Shown here piece by piece: positions 44,871 to 53,824 of a stretch of DNA of 64,000 nucleotides. Both the position numbers and the translations under genes were made by a program. This DNA is from Actinomycetota bacterium. Lineage in GTDB: Bacteria > Actinomycetota > Geothermincolia > Geothermincolales > RBG-13-55-18. Positions within the stretch are counted from its first letter, which is position 1, and each line of letters opens with the position of its first letter. Under the pieces are notes generated by a model. It was not told where the DNA came from and did not search any database. It saw only the letters and a program-made list of their open reading frames with translations. Where the stretch lies: NCBI GenBank assembly GCA_016931915.1, contig JAFGDU010000153.1, forward strand, positions 1 to 64,000, read 5' to 3'.

Positions 44871-44898
44871 ATGCTAACAAATTGCCACAATTTGTAAA
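44871..44898 (-). promoter_or_regulatory. promoter with palindromic operator before the STAND/BTAD gene
   Basis: On the minus strand TTTACA (44893-44898) and TAGCAT (44871-44876) are 16 bases apart. The perfect palindrome CAAATTG-CCA-CAATTTG (44878-44894) fills the spacer and overlaps the -35 box by two bases, the classic place for a repressor or autoregulator. The start codon is about 139 bases downstream. Confidence 0.55.
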
Positions 44899-44979
44899 GC
44901 AAACCAATTATGGACATACGTCCGGAAATGGTTTCGATCCCCGGAAGGAAGAGTGTGCGGGCGGGTGCCTCGATTCCGC

Positions 44980-45855
44980 CTACGCTTTGACGATCTCGTG
45001 GAAGTTATCGTTGAAGACCTTATCGAAGCCCCTGCTCGACAGCGGCAGGGCTTCCGCCCAGCCCTTGATCAGCCCGTAATCGTAGTCTCCACCCGGGCTC
45101 TGCTGCCCGTAAGGGCCGTCGGTGCCGTACATGCACTTGTCCGCTCCCAGGAAATCCACGGCCTTTCTCACCAGGTCCTGGTTGAGGTAGGGGCTGGAGA
45201 GATCCACGTATACTCCCTCCCTTTCCCTGGCGTACGCCCACAACCTCTGGTAATAAGGGATGCCTGCATGCGCGTAGAGGACCTTCAATCCCGGGAACTT
45301 CTCGGGAAGCCTCTGGTAATCGCCACTGCCTTCCCTGCAGCCGAGGTGGATGAGGAGGGGGTAATCGTGGTCCCTGCACCAGGCGGCCACGCCGTCCAGG
45401 CTGCTGATGGGGTACCTGTGCCAGAAGGAGTGGGCCTTCACGCCGATCATGCCCGGGTGGGAGCTCCAGCGTTCGATCTCCTCCAGGGGGTCTCCCGGCG
45501 CCGCCGGGTTGACGAAGATCCATCCCACGAACCTGTCGGGATGTTTATCAATCGCGTCGGCTACCTGTTTGTTATCGGGTTTGTCGAAAATGCGGTATTT
45601 CTTGCCGAGGAGCAGGAAGTTCCCCTTCTTGTCCACGGTGGTCTCGTACAGGAGCTGCCCCAGGTTATTGAAGCGGAAGAGGGCGTAGCGGAGCAGGTCT
45701 CCCGCCGCGGTCTTCATCCTGTTGTCCAGGTAAAAGGGCTCGACCATGGTGGGTATGAGCGCGGCCTTGTCGATGCCGTGTTCGTCCATGCAGACCAGCA
45801 TACGCTCGAGGCTCAATACGTCCGGATCGAAATGGATATGGCAGTCGACGATCAT
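44980..45855 (-). CDS. amidohydrolase family 2 (TIM-barrel metal-dependent hydrolase)
   Basis: The 291-residue protein begins MIVDCHIHFDP, the HxH metal motif, and has LLIHLGCREG with a His, VLYAHAGIPYYQR with another His, and MYGTDGPYG with the metal-binding Asp. This is the set for ACMSD-like or gamma-resorcylate decarboxylase-like amidohydrolases. The length is normal. AGGTGTAATC lies before the start. The reaction is probably a decarboxylation or hydrolysis on an aromatic or lactone compound. Confidence 0.87.
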   Translation of the reverse strand: MIVDCHIHFDPDVLSLERMLVCMDEHGIDKAALIPTMVEPFYLDNRMKTAAGDLLRYALFRFNNLGQLLYETTVDKKGNFLLLGKKYRIFDKPDNKQVADAIDKHPDRFVGWIFVNPAAPGDPLEEIERWSSHPGMIGVKAHSFWHRYPISSLDGVAAWCRDHDYPLLIHLGCREGSGDYQRLPEKFPGLKVLYAHAGIPYYQRLWAYAREREGVYVDLSSPYLNQDLVRKAVDFLGADKCMYGTDGPYGQQSPGGDYDYGLIKGWAEALPLSSRGFDKVFNDNFHEIVKA

Positions 45856-45949
45856 GATTACACCTCCCGCATTCGGTCCTGGTTTTCATTACGTATACAA
45901 AGGCTTTTCCGCTTAATTATGCGCCTTTTTACGAGCTTTGCGCAGCATC

Positions 45950-46375
45950 TCACCGCGGCGGCCTGCGCCGCCAAGGGGCAGCATCTACCATGCGGCTGCG
46001 CAGCCTGCGCCGCAGCGATACCGCCAGCCAGAGGTTGATGGCGGCGGAGACCACCGCCACGATCAAGGTCGGCCAGGAACGAAACCCCAGGGCCACGCCC
46101 AGGTGCATGGCGGCCCTCGCTTCCACGAAAGGGAAGCCCTTCCGCCTGGTCGGGCGCTCACGTCTTTCCGCCGCTTCCCTCCACTTGCCGCGCAAGTACA
46201 TGGTATACATGAAGCCGCAAGCCCAGAGGACCAGGCCGGCGGGTGCAGCGATCCAGGGCGAGATGGGCATGCGCCAATGCGTGAGGTATGCGACCACCAC
46301 GCTGGCCAGGATGGCTACGAACTCGGCGATGAATAGCGCCTGGAACCTCTTTCTGCCCCTGGTGTTCCCCGTCAT
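45950..46375 (-). CDS. polytopic membrane protein, unknown
   Basis: The 141-residue protein has about four hydrophobic segments: ALFIAEFVAILASVVVAYL, WIAAPAGLVLWACGFMYTMYL, a weaker one near residue 95, and SWPTLIVAVVSAAINLWLAV. A basic RRERPTRRKG loop joins the two pairs. The C-terminus is Arg-rich (RRRLRSRM... RRRPPR). I cannot identify the family. It could be a short relative of ICMT-like proteins, but the RHPxY motif is absent. Confidence 0.6.
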   Translation of the reverse strand: MTGNTRGRKRFQALFIAEFVAILASVVVAYLTHWRMPISPWIAAPAGLVLWACGFMYTMYLRGKWREAAERRERPTRRKGFPFVEARAAMHLGVALGFRSWPTLIVAVVSAAINLWLAVSLRRRLRSRMVDAAPWRRRPPR

Positions 46376-46489
46376 GATCGTTTCTCATTCCCGGTACGGC
46401 TCTTCATCCACCTGCCCGGATTATCGGGGGGTCGTATTAAGAACCTGTTAATCGCAGGTAAGCATTCGTTTAATCGGTTGCACAAAGGG

Positions 46490-47404
46490 TCAGGGGATAC
46501 TGTTGACCGTCTTCTCCCGCATAAAGCTTCCCAGCCTCTCTAGAGCTTTGTTGCTCTCGGAAACCAACGGGGTGAAGAACTGCCACACGTGGAACATTTC
46601 CTCCCACACGTCGAGTTCCACTTCCACGCCATCCTCCTCCGCCCGCTGCGCCAGTCTCCTCGCGTCGTCCAGCAGGATCTCCCGCGTGCCCGCCTGGATA
46701 AGCGTGGGCGGGAGGCCGCTCAGATCCGCGTAAATAGGCGAGGCCAGGGGATGCCTTGGATTCTCCTTCCCCAGATACATACGGGCTTCCCTGCGCAAGG
46801 CCCTGGCGCTGAGCATGGGATCCCTGCGCCCCACGGCCTGCACGCTTTTCCCCCTTACCTCCAGGTCCGTCCAGGGCGAGAGGAGTACGGCAGCCGCGGG
46901 CATGGGGTCTCCGGCGTCGCGCAGAGACAGCATGGCCGCCACCGCCAGACCGCCTCCCGCCGAATCCCCGGCCAGGACGATGTCGCCTGCCCTATAGCCG
47001 TGCGTGATCAGCCACTCGAACGCCTTGACCGCATCGACCACCGCCGCGGGGAAGGGGTTTTCGGGCGCCAGGCGGTACTCCAAGGCGAGCGCGCGGCAGG
47101 TCGCCTCCTTCGCTAACTGCGAGACCAGGGTGCGGTGGCTGGCGATGGATCCTGTTACGTATGCACCCCCATGCAGGTAGAGGATGGCGCGGCCGTCCCT
47201 CGCGCCCTGCGGGATCGCCCACTCGGCCCGCATGCCCGAGATGTCCAATGCCTCGTGGCGTACGCCCTTGATCTTCGTCGCCAGGCGGGGGACGACGCCG
47301 TCAAACCACCACCTCTGGTATGCGATGGAAGTGAAGGCCTCCATCTGGATGACGGCATTCAACCTGACCAGTAATACCGCGAATCGGTATCGGAGGCTCG
47401 GCAT
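46490..47404 (-). CDS. alpha/beta hydrolase of the hormone-sensitive lipase family
   Basis: The 304-residue protein has LYLHGGAYVTGS, the HGG oxyanion motif of the HSL family, then GDSAGGG with the nucleophile Ser, and MFHVWQFF with the catalytic His. The acid is likely in TREILLDDA. An N-terminal hydrophobic segment may contact the membrane. These enzymes hydrolyse short-chain esters. It lies just downstream of the two SDR genes on the same strand, 61 bases from the nearest, so the three may be co-transcribed. Confidence 0.88.
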   Translation of the reverse strand: MPSLRYRFAVLLVRLNAVIQMEAFTSIAYQRWWFDGVVPRLATKIKGVRHEALDISGMRAEWAIPQGARDGRAILYLHGGAYVTGSIASHRTLVSQLAKEATCRALALEYRLAPENPFPAAVVDAVKAFEWLITHGYRAGDIVLAGDSAGGGLAVAAMLSLRDAGDPMPAAAVLLSPWTDLEVRGKSVQAVGRRDPMLSARALRREARMYLGKENPRHPLASPIYADLSGLPPTLIQAGTREILLDDARRLAQRAEEDGVEVELDVWEEMFHVWQFFTPLVSESNKALERLGSFMREKTVNSIP

Positions 47405-47465
47405 GTTACCACCTTCCTCGATATTTATTTGTCGGGATCATTCGGGTTTCCTCGTGGTCTTGAGT

Positions 47466-48296
47466 TCATGCGTTTCCCTTCTTCGCCTGGACCTTTCTTA
47501 TATCCCGGTCCATCACGAAGTCCACGAGGAAGGGGGCGTATCTCTTCAGCCTGTAGATCATCTTCGCGCTTCCGGGGCCGATGAAGAACTTCCCCTTCTC
47601 CACGCCCTTGATCAGCACCTCCGCGACCTCCTCGGGCTGCATCAGTCCCGCGCCCTCGCTCACGGCCAATGTCTCCGGGGGCTTGTTGCGGTTCTCCACC
47701 TCGAAGCCGGGCGTGTCCGTGTCGGGGGGGCAGAGGATGGAGATACCGACCCCGCACGGCTTCAATTCGCTCTTCAAGGACTCGGTCAGGCCCATGAGCG
47801 CGAACTTGGAGGCGGCGTAATCTGTGTATCCGAAGACGCCCATGAACCCGAGGACGGAGCATACGTTCACGATGTACCCCTTGCGCTGTTTCAAGTGGGG
47901 CAGCAGGGCCTTGATGGTATTCCAGTTCCCGTAGAGGTGCAGCTTCATGGAAGCGTCCAGCTGCTCGTAGCCGATGTTCTCGAAGTAGTCGGGCAGGGCC
48001 CTCCCCGCCGAGTTGATGAGGATGTCGGGCGCACCGAATTCCTCCACCGCCTCGCCCATGACCTTCTCGACGTCGTCCGCCTTGCTGATGTCCAATTGCC
48101 TGAAGGCAAAGCGCTGGCGGTCGCTTTTTTTAGCGGCGTCGATCCTCTCGAGCGCTGCCTCGAGGCGCTCCCTGCCGCGGGCGAAGATGATGACGTTCGA
48201 GCCCCGCCGCGAGAGGATCTCCGCCGCGGCCAGCCCTATGCCGCTCGAGCCGCCCACGATATATACGTTCTTGCCGTCGAAATCCTTTATCTTCAT
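47466..48296 (-). CDS. short-chain dehydrogenase, 3-ketodihydrosphingosine-reductase-like
   Basis: The 276-residue SDR has GGSSGIGLA as the cofactor loop, then ARGRERLEAAL (a basic residue after beta-2, suggesting NADPH), NSAGRA in place of NNAG, VCSVLGFMG with the catalytic Ser, and YTDYAASKFA with Tyr/Lys. The pattern resembles 3-ketosphinganine reductases and related long-chain ketone reductases. A C-terminal hydrophobic patch (YAPFLVDFVM) fits a lipid substrate. The substrate is tentative. It lies 27 bases from the next SDR gene. Confidence 0.82.
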   Translation of the reverse strand: MKIKDFDGKNVYIVGGSSGIGLAAAEILSRRGSNVIIFARGRERLEAALERIDAAKKSDRQRFAFRQLDISKADDVEKVMGEAVEEFGAPDILINSAGRALPDYFENIGYEQLDASMKLHLYGNWNTIKALLPHLKQRKGYIVNVCSVLGFMGVFGYTDYAASKFALMGLTESLKSELKPCGVGISILCPPDTDTPGFEVENRNKPPETLAVSEGAGLMQPEEVAEVLIKGVEKGKFFIGPGSAKMIYRLKRYAPFLVDFVMDRDIRKVQAKKGNA

Positions 48297-48323
48297 CCCT
48301 GTCCTCCCCTCGAGGGCGCCCGC

Positions 48324-49172
48324 TCAAGCCAGTCCGTGGCGGGCCAGCCACATGACGAAGGGCTTGGCCAGGTCCCGGCGGTTCAACCACTTGAAAGTAA
48401 AGAGCAGGCTCGCGGGGGCGAGCCGCTTGTTTATCCACAGCACCTTGGCGAAGGGTTGGGGCACCACGTAGAATCGGTTCCTCTCGACTGCCCGCAGGAT
48501 GCAGCTGGCGATGTCGGCGGCGCTCATCCTGGCCTGGGCGAAGGAGTTGAGATAGAACTGCGAGATGAATTCGCTCTCGATACTGGCCGTCTCCATGAGA
48601 CGGGTATTGAGGCAGAGGGGGCAGGCGACCGTGACCCTTATGTCATGCGGCGAGAGCTCCATGGTCAGGGTTTCGGACAGGCCTATCACCGCCGCCTTGG
48701 TGGTATTGTAGGGGGCCTGCTCGAAGAGGGTGATCATCCCGGCCATGGAGGCCACGTTGACGATATGCCCGCCGCCCTGCTTCTTCATGTAGGGGACGAA
48801 AGCGCGGCACCCATAGACGACACCCATGAGATTGACGTCCACTATCCTGCGCCAGTCCTCCAGGATGACGTCCTCTATGCACCCCGCGACCATGATGCCG
48901 GCGTTGTTGACCAGCAGCCCCACCTTGCCCCAGGCAGCGAAGAAGTGATCGGCACAGGCCGCTACCTCTTCCGGGTTGCCGACGTCGCAGCGGAAGACCT
49001 CCCCCGTCCCCCCCGCCTTCTCCACCAGTTCCCTGGTCTCCCCGGCCGCCTCCATGTCGATGTCCACTATGCCCAGCTTCCAGCCGTCCCCGGCAAGCGC
49101 CAGACAGATCTCGCGGCCTATTCCCGTGGCAGCACCCGTCACCACGGCGGTCTTTTCGTATTCGAATCGCAT
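48324..49172 (-). CDS. short-chain dehydrogenase/reductase
   Basis: The 282-residue protein is a classical SDR: TGAATGIG cofactor loop, IVDIDMEAAGE (acidic residues after beta-2, NAD-type), NNAGIM, NVASMAG with the catalytic Ser, and YNTTKAA with Tyr/Lys. The C-terminal 60 residues are hydrophobic and basic, as in the SDR at 4238, which shares the FKWLNRR-like tail style. The start at 49172 follows GGGGAGGGG by 4-5 bases. It probably starts an operon with the next SDR and the HSL-type hydrolase. Confidence 0.87.
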   Translation of the reverse strand: MRFEYEKTAVVTGAATGIGREICLALAGDGWKLGIVDIDMEAAGETRELVEKAGGTGEVFRCDVGNPEEVAACADHFFAAWGKVGLLVNNAGIMVAGCIEDVILEDWRRIVDVNLMGVVYGCRAFVPYMKKQGGGHIVNVASMAGMITLFEQAPYNTTKAAVIGLSETLTMELSPHDIRVTVACPLCLNTRLMETASIESEFISQFYLNSFAQARMSAADIASCILRAVERNRFYVVPQPFAKVLWINKRLAPASLLFTFKWLNRRDLAKPFVMWLARHGLA

Positions 49173-49305
49173 CTTACCCCTCCCCTGGATCAATAGAGAC
49201 GTATGCCCGGTCAGCCGATGCTTAGAGATTACAGCCGTTGTTCTCCTTTGACAAACCCGCGAGCGGGATTACCGGCCTTGCTGCAGCGCCTGAGGATAAG
49301 CGAGC

Positions 49306-49355
49306 AAGAAAAGGCCGGGGGTCCAGGCCCGTGCCTGGAATGGTGCCCCCGGCCT
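49306..49355 (-). terminator. intrinsic terminator of the gene at 49379
   Basis: On the minus strand AGGCCGGGGG pairs with CCCCCGGCCT, with an inner CCAGGC/GCCTGG hairpin, followed by TTTTCTT. It begins 24 bases past the stop codon. Confidence 0.85.
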
Positions 49356-49378
49356 GAAGACTAGTCGCCCTGGCAGGC

Positions 49379-50578
49379 TCAGACCATGCCCCTCTTCGCC
49401 ATCTGGTTTACAACCGGCCCATCGATATGCAGCTTGTGCAGGATCTTGAACTGCTTTATTACGCCATCCAGGGAGCTTTTGTTCATCAGTTTCTCGTACT
49501 TGCCCATGGGAAGGCCCCGGTCTCCGGCTACCCTCGCGACCAGGCCCATGTACGTAGGCGAAGGCGCCGGCATATCCTCCCTCGCGACCAGGGAGACCGC
49601 GTCCTCCGTGCACGTGGGCAGGCAGAGGCCGCACCCGATACACCTGGCCAGGTCGACCTCCATGACATCCTCTCTCTCCACGATGGCCTCCATCTGGCAG
49701 CGCTCGATGCAGGTCCCGCAGGCGTTGCATTTCTCGGGATCTATCCTGGCCTGGTACGAGGACTGCACGTGGTCGGCGGGGCGCTCGAGCATCTTCAACC
49801 CCCGCAGCCAGTGGCAGCAGCAGCCGCCGCAAAGGCACATCCCTATCGCCTCCTGGGTATTGACCGGCGCCACGACCATGGCTTTCTCCTCGGCCTCGTC
49901 TATTATCTTCAGCGCATCCTCCACGCTGATCCTGCGCCCGAAACCGTTGTCGATCCTGTATTGCGCGATGGTACCGAAGATCAGCTCGCTCTCTATGGGA
50001 TGTTCGCAAGTCTTGCCCAGATGCGCGTTGAGCACGCGGCAGGGGCAGGGGGTCACCGAGATCACGTCCTGCTGCCTTATGATCTCCCTTATGTTGTCGT
50101 AGGTAGCCACGGCGGCAGTCACCTCTACCGCCTCGCTTACCGGCACCACCCGCATCTGCTTCTGCCGGGCGAAGTCCTCCAGGTATCCAGATTCCTCGAA
50201 GTATTCGAGTCCCAGTTTGGCTGTTTCCGGATCCATGCGGTGGGACATCAGGTTCTCGGAAAACCCGGTCATGAACTGCAGCGCCATGTACAGGTTCTCC
50301 TTCCCGGACTTCACCGGGAAGATGAGGCCGTCTCGCACCATGGTGTCGAGGATCCTCTTCGTCTCCGCCTCGCTCTTTCCGCAGCGTTTTGCGATAGCGG
50401 ATGCCGGTTCGGGGGCCAGCCTCAAGTGGACCTCCACCTCCGCCTCCTCGGGCGTGAACATCCATTTGAGAGACTCGATGTCTTTTCCGCTCTCAGTGGA
50501 CGGGTAACCTCCCGGGAGTCCGTCCAGGTATACGCGCAGTTTCTCGTAGATCTTCTCCGCTGCCACTTTTTCAACCAT
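49379..50578 (-). CDS. 4Fe-4S ferredoxin-type protein with helix-turn-helix-like N-domain
   Basis: The 399-residue protein has two C-terminal 4Fe-4S motifs, CNACGTCIERC and CIGCGLCLPTC. A separate Cys-rich CLCGGCCCHW and CPCRVLNAHLGKTC occur in the middle. The N-terminal 100 residues include EPASAIAKRCGKSEAETKRIL, which looks like a winged-helix segment. The whole resembles iron-sulfur proteins of the reductase-subunit-like family. The start at 50578 follows GGGGGGTGG by about 5 bases. A promoter-like pair lies at 50683-50710. The role may be electron transfer or redox sensing; I cannot decide. Confidence 0.8.
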   Translation of the reverse strand: MVEKVAAEKIYEKLRVYLDGLPGGYPSTESGKDIESLKWMFTPEEAEVEVHLRLAPEPASAIAKRCGKSEAETKRILDTMVRDGLIFPVKSGKENLYMALQFMTGFSENLMSHRMDPETAKLGLEYFEESGYLEDFARQKQMRVVPVSEAVEVTAAVATYDNIREIIRQQDVISVTPCPCRVLNAHLGKTCEHPIESELIFGTIAQYRIDNGFGRRISVEDALKIIDEAEEKAMVVAPVNTQEAIGMCLCGGCCCHWLRGLKMLERPADHVQSSYQARIDPEKCNACGTCIERCQMEAIVEREDVMEVDLARCIGCGLCLPTCTEDAVSLVAREDMPAPSPTYMGLVARVAGDRGLPMGKYEKLMNKSSLDGVIKQFKILHKLHIDGPVVNQMAKRGMV

Positions 50579-50682
50579 TCCGACCACCCCCCAGATCGAT
50601 CCTGCAAGAAGGGATATATGTACACCTTTTGTGTCCCGAGAAGTAATCCGTGATTCGTGGAAGATAGCAGCCCCTGAGGTCG

Positions 50683-50710
50683 AGTCTAGCACTCATCCCG
50701 GCGGTGTAAA
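50683..50710 (-). promoter_or_regulatory. promoter-like pair before the gene at 49379
   Basis: On the minus strand TTTACA (50705-50710) and TAGACT (50683-50688) are 16 bases apart, preceded by GC. The start codon is about 105 bases downstream. Confidence 0.45.
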
Positions 50711-50852
50711 GCAGGCCAATAAAAGGCAATACTACCATTTATGTGCATGTTAACCGACCCGGGGACGCAGGCTGGGATCCCGGCCCGATCACCTCCATCC
50801 GGCATGATGGTAAGATATTGGCATCGTGATCACTTCTTACGAGGGGGGAGAG

Positions 50853-52034
50853 ATGAAAGGTCCTCAAGGCATACTGGATACGGACCTCTACAAGTTGACC
50901 ATGCAGCAGGCCGTCTGCCAGTTCTACCCGCGCGCAAAGGCACGCTACAGCTTCATCAACCGGGGCGAAACCCCCTTCCCCGCCGGTTTTGCCGCGGAGC
51001 TGTCCGAACACATTCAGGCCATGAAAGAACTGGCTCTTACCGCGGAGGAGAAGGCCTGGCTTGCCGGGAAGTGTACTTATTTCCACCCCGTTTACCTGGA
51101 CCTTCTCGAGTCTTACCGCTTCGATCCCGGCGAGGTCAGCATAGAGCAGAAGGACGGCGAGCTGAACATCTCCGTCGAGGGCTACTGGTACACCACCATC
51201 CTGTGGGAGGTGCCCCTCATGGCCCTCGTCAGCGAGCTCTATTTCGAGCTGAGCGGTAAAAACAAGGATGCCTACCCGCAAGAGAAGATCCACGAGCTCA
51301 ACCTGGAGAAGGCCCGCTTCTTCAAGGAGAACGGCATCCGCTTCGTCGACTTCGGCACCCGCAGGCGCTTCTCCTACGATAACCACCGCATGCTCATACC
51401 CGACCTCATGCAGGCTGGCGAATTCCTGCTGGGGACAAGTAACGTGCACCTGGCACACGTTTACGACCTCACGCCCGTCGGGACCCAGGCGCACGAATGG
51501 TTCCAGTTCCATTCCGCCAAGTACGGATTCCGGGTGGCCAATCAACTGGCGTTGGAGAGGTGGCTCGAGGTCTACAAGGGAGACCTGGGTATAGCGCTCA
51601 CCGACACCTTCGGGACGGACAACTTCTTCCATGCCTTCGACACTTACTATGCCAAGGTCTTCGACGGCATCAGGCAGGATTCCGGGGACCCCTTCGAGTT
51701 CCTGGAGAGCGCCATTGCGCACTACGAAAGCCTGGGCATCGATCCCACGGGCAGGACCATCGTCTTCTCGGACTCCCTGAACCTGGAACTGGCCAGGTCC
51801 ATCCACGAGGCGTGCGCGGGGCGGGTAAAGGACCTCTACGGCATCGGCACCTTCCTCACCAACGACGTGGGGGTCAAGCCCTTGAACATGGTCATCAAGA
51901 TGGTGGAGTGCCAGCCCTTCAAGGACTCCGAGCGCTGGGTGGACGCCATCAAGATATCGGACGACTCCGGGAAGTACACCGGCGACATGGACACCATAGA
52001 GCTGGCCAGGCGCGTCCTGTTCATGGACGATTGA
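50853..52034 (+). CDS. pncB: nicotinate phosphoribosyltransferase
   Basis: The 393-residue protein matches the PncB length. It opens LDTDLYKLTMQQAV, which contains the family's DLYxxTM signature. FGTRRRFSYDNH carries the catalytic-site His and Arg residues, and HEWFQFH and LTDTFGTDNF are further conserved boxes. The enzyme makes nicotinate mononucleotide from nicotinate and PRPP in NAD salvage. The start at 50853 follows GAGGGGGGAGAG closely. purC lies 132 bases downstream in the same direction. No NAD-responsive operator is identified. Confidence 0.95.
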   Translation: MKGPQGILDTDLYKLTMQQAVCQFYPRAKARYSFINRGETPFPAGFAAELSEHIQAMKELALTAEEKAWLAGKCTYFHPVYLDLLESYRFDPGEVSIEQKDGELNISVEGYWYTTILWEVPLMALVSELYFELSGKNKDAYPQEKIHELNLEKARFFKENGIRFVDFGTRRRFSYDNHRMLIPDLMQAGEFLLGTSNVHLAHVYDLTPVGTQAHEWFQFHSAKYGFRVANQLALERWLEVYKGDLGIALTDTFGTDNFFHAFDTYYAKVFDGIRQDSGDPFEFLESAIAHYESLGIDPTGRTIVFSDSLNLELARSIHEACAGRVKDLYGIGTFLTNDVGVKPLNMVIKMVECQPFKDSERWVDAIKISDDSGKYTGDMDTIELARRVLFMDD

Positions 52035-52166
52035 ACGCCACAGGGGACTTCACGGCGGGTATCCAAACCACCCTTTTTCTGATAGCTTGGGAAAACGATA
52101 TTTGGCCCGACTGAAGTGCATGAGCGATACGGGGTCTGGTGCAAAGCCACCCGAGGGAGGTATGCA

Positions 52167-53192
52167 ATGGGCAGCGTGAAGGACTTAACCGTCCTGGAGG
52201 AAGCGCAGGGCAACGTGGCCGGACGGGGCCGGTTCGTCTACTCCGACCGTTACTCCGTCTTCGACTGGGGAGAGATGCCGGACCATATCACCGCAAAGGG
52301 CAAAGCCATATGCATGGCGTCCGCCTATTTCTTCGAGAGACTGGAGGAAAGGGGGATTAAGACGCACTACCTGGGGATAGTGGAGGACGGTGTCGCCAAG
52401 AAGACCGGTGAGCTGAGAGAGCCGGGGGACACCATGGAGGTCGCGCTGGTGAGGGTGATAGAGCCCACGGTGCGGGGAGACTCCTACGACTACTCTGTCT
52501 ACGCCTCCGAGAAAGCCAACTTTCTCATCCCCCTGGAGATAATGTACCGCAACTCCCTGCCGGGAGGCTCATCGGTGTTCAAGCGTCTGCGGGAAGGCAG
52601 CATCAAGCCCGCCGACCTGGGACTGGACGGGATGCCCGAGCCCGGCCAGGTGCTCGCAAGGCCCATGCTCGACGTATCTACGAAGCTGGAGACCAGCGAC
52701 AGGTACATCAGCTGGGAGGAAGCCCGCGAGACGTGCGGCATGGATGCGGGCGAGATGGAGGAGATGCAGAGGATAGTGCTGGCCATCAACGACATGATCA
52801 ACGAGGAGACGAGCCGGCTCGGGCTCTTCAACGAGGACGGCAAGGTGGAGTTCGCCTTCGACGGGAACCGGGAGCTGATGCTGGTCGACGCCATGGGCAC
52901 GCTTGACGAGTGCCGTTTCTCCTACAAAGGCCTTCCCGTAAGCAAGGAGATCGCCCGCGTATATTACCGGGGCACGGAGTGGCACCGGGACACCGAGGAG
53001 GCTAAAAAGAAAGCCGCGGTCGATTGGAAGCCCCTGGTTAAATCGTCTCCGGACCCCCTGCCTCCGGAACTGGCGCAGGCTATATCGCAGCTCTACCAGG
53101 CCTACGCGAACGAGCTGGCGGGACGCCAGTGGTTCGACGTCCCCCCACTGTCCGAAGTCCTGGGCGCCATCGAAGGCATCCTGGGCAAGTAG
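52167..53192 (+). CDS. purC: SAICAR synthetase (phosphoribosylaminoimidazole-succinocarboxamide synthase)
   Basis: The 341-residue protein is a SAICAR synthetase with the opening box SDRYSVFDWGEMPDHI near residues 26-41, a conserved substrate loop. SVFKRL with the RNSLPGGSSV turn and FNEDGKVEFAF complete the ATP/CAIR site. It ligates aspartate to CAIR in purine synthesis. It is about 100 residues longer than the E. coli form, as in some other lineages. The start at 52167 follows GAGGGAGG. It is not in a purine operon here but is paired with pncB. A hairpin follows at 53217. Confidence 0.93.
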   Translation: MGSVKDLTVLEEAQGNVAGRGRFVYSDRYSVFDWGEMPDHITAKGKAICMASAYFFERLEERGIKTHYLGIVEDGVAKKTGELREPGDTMEVALVRVIEPTVRGDSYDYSVYASEKANFLIPLEIMYRNSLPGGSSVFKRLREGSIKPADLGLDGMPEPGQVLARPMLDVSTKLETSDRYISWEEARETCGMDAGEMEEMQRIVLAINDMINEETSRLGLFNEDGKVEFAFDGNRELMLVDAMGTLDECRFSYKGLPVSKEIARVYYRGTEWHRDTEEAKKKAAVDWKPLVKSSPDPLPPELAQAISQLYQAYANELAGRQWFDVPPLSEVLGAIEGILGK

Positions 53193-53214
53193 ATACCCAC
53201 CTCTAAAACGTGGG

Positions 53215-53250
53215 AGGGCGGCGGCATGAGCCACCGCCTCTCTTTGATTT
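53215..53250 (+). terminator. terminator after purC
   Basis: GGCGGCGGC (53217-53225) and GCCACCGCC (53230-53238) pair with one mismatch around ATGA. TCTCTTTGATTT follows. Confidence 0.75.
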
Positions 53251-53262
53251 CTATCCCGTAGA

Positions 53263-53685
53263 TCAGGACTTCCTGCGTATCGACACCAGGCAAGCGGGGG
53301 CGCCGCGGGGAATACATGCGTCTATGGTCAGTTCGTAGCCGGCATGCCCGAACATGGCCCGGTCCATATCCATGGCCGCGTCGCAAACGCCCTGTTGGTC
53401 GGGGCGGCAGTAACCGTAAGGGCAAGCCGTGATTATAATCTCGAGCCGGTCTTCACCATGCTGGATCGTCTCGAGGTCGAAGTCCATCAGCGCGGTCATG
53501 CGCGCGAAATCCTGCTTGAACTCCGCCATGGTCTCGCACGGCCTCGGCCCCTGGGGCGTGTGATAGATGAGGAACCCCAAGGACCTGGTGATGCCCCTGA
53601 CCAGGGACTCGCCGCTAAGCGGTATGCGAAAGAGCAGTTCATAGAAGCGACCCAGTCCGAGCATCAACCGCTTGCGAACGCTCAT
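53263..53685 (-). CDS. conserved Cys-rich protein, V4R-like ending
   Basis: The 140-residue protein begins with a basic amphipathic segment (RKRLMLGLGRFYELLFRI). The C-terminal half has ITACPYGYCRPDQQGVC, then a DMDRAMFGHAGYELTIDACIPRG helix-strand and APACLVSI. The CIPRGAPxC ending resembles 4-vinyl-reductase (V4R) and ATC-hydrolase-like domains. A function is not assigned. It is convergent with purC. The gene at 24212 has a similar Cys-terminated end. Confidence 0.6.
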   Translation of the reverse strand: MSVRKRLMLGLGRFYELLFRIPLSGESLVRGITRSLGFLIYHTPQGPRPCETMAEFKQDFARMTALMDFDLETIQHGEDRLEIIITACPYGYCRPDQQGVCDAAMDMDRAMFGHAGYELTIDACIPRGAPACLVSIRRKS

Positions 53686-53824
53686 GGCTCTCTCCTCTTG
53701 CCTCCGTCCTCGACTACGCGAAAGAACGCTCCCGACCGTGCGCGGGATGTGTCCGCCACATCAATACATTTATAATACTCTGCAGGTGCTTAATTCACTA
53801 AGGGATAGGGAATAGGACGAGGAG

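Noticed and set aside
49269-50465. 398-codon minus-strand frame
   Set aside because: It is out of frame with the ferredoxin-like gene and reads as Arg/Gly-rich noise typical of GC-rich off-frames.
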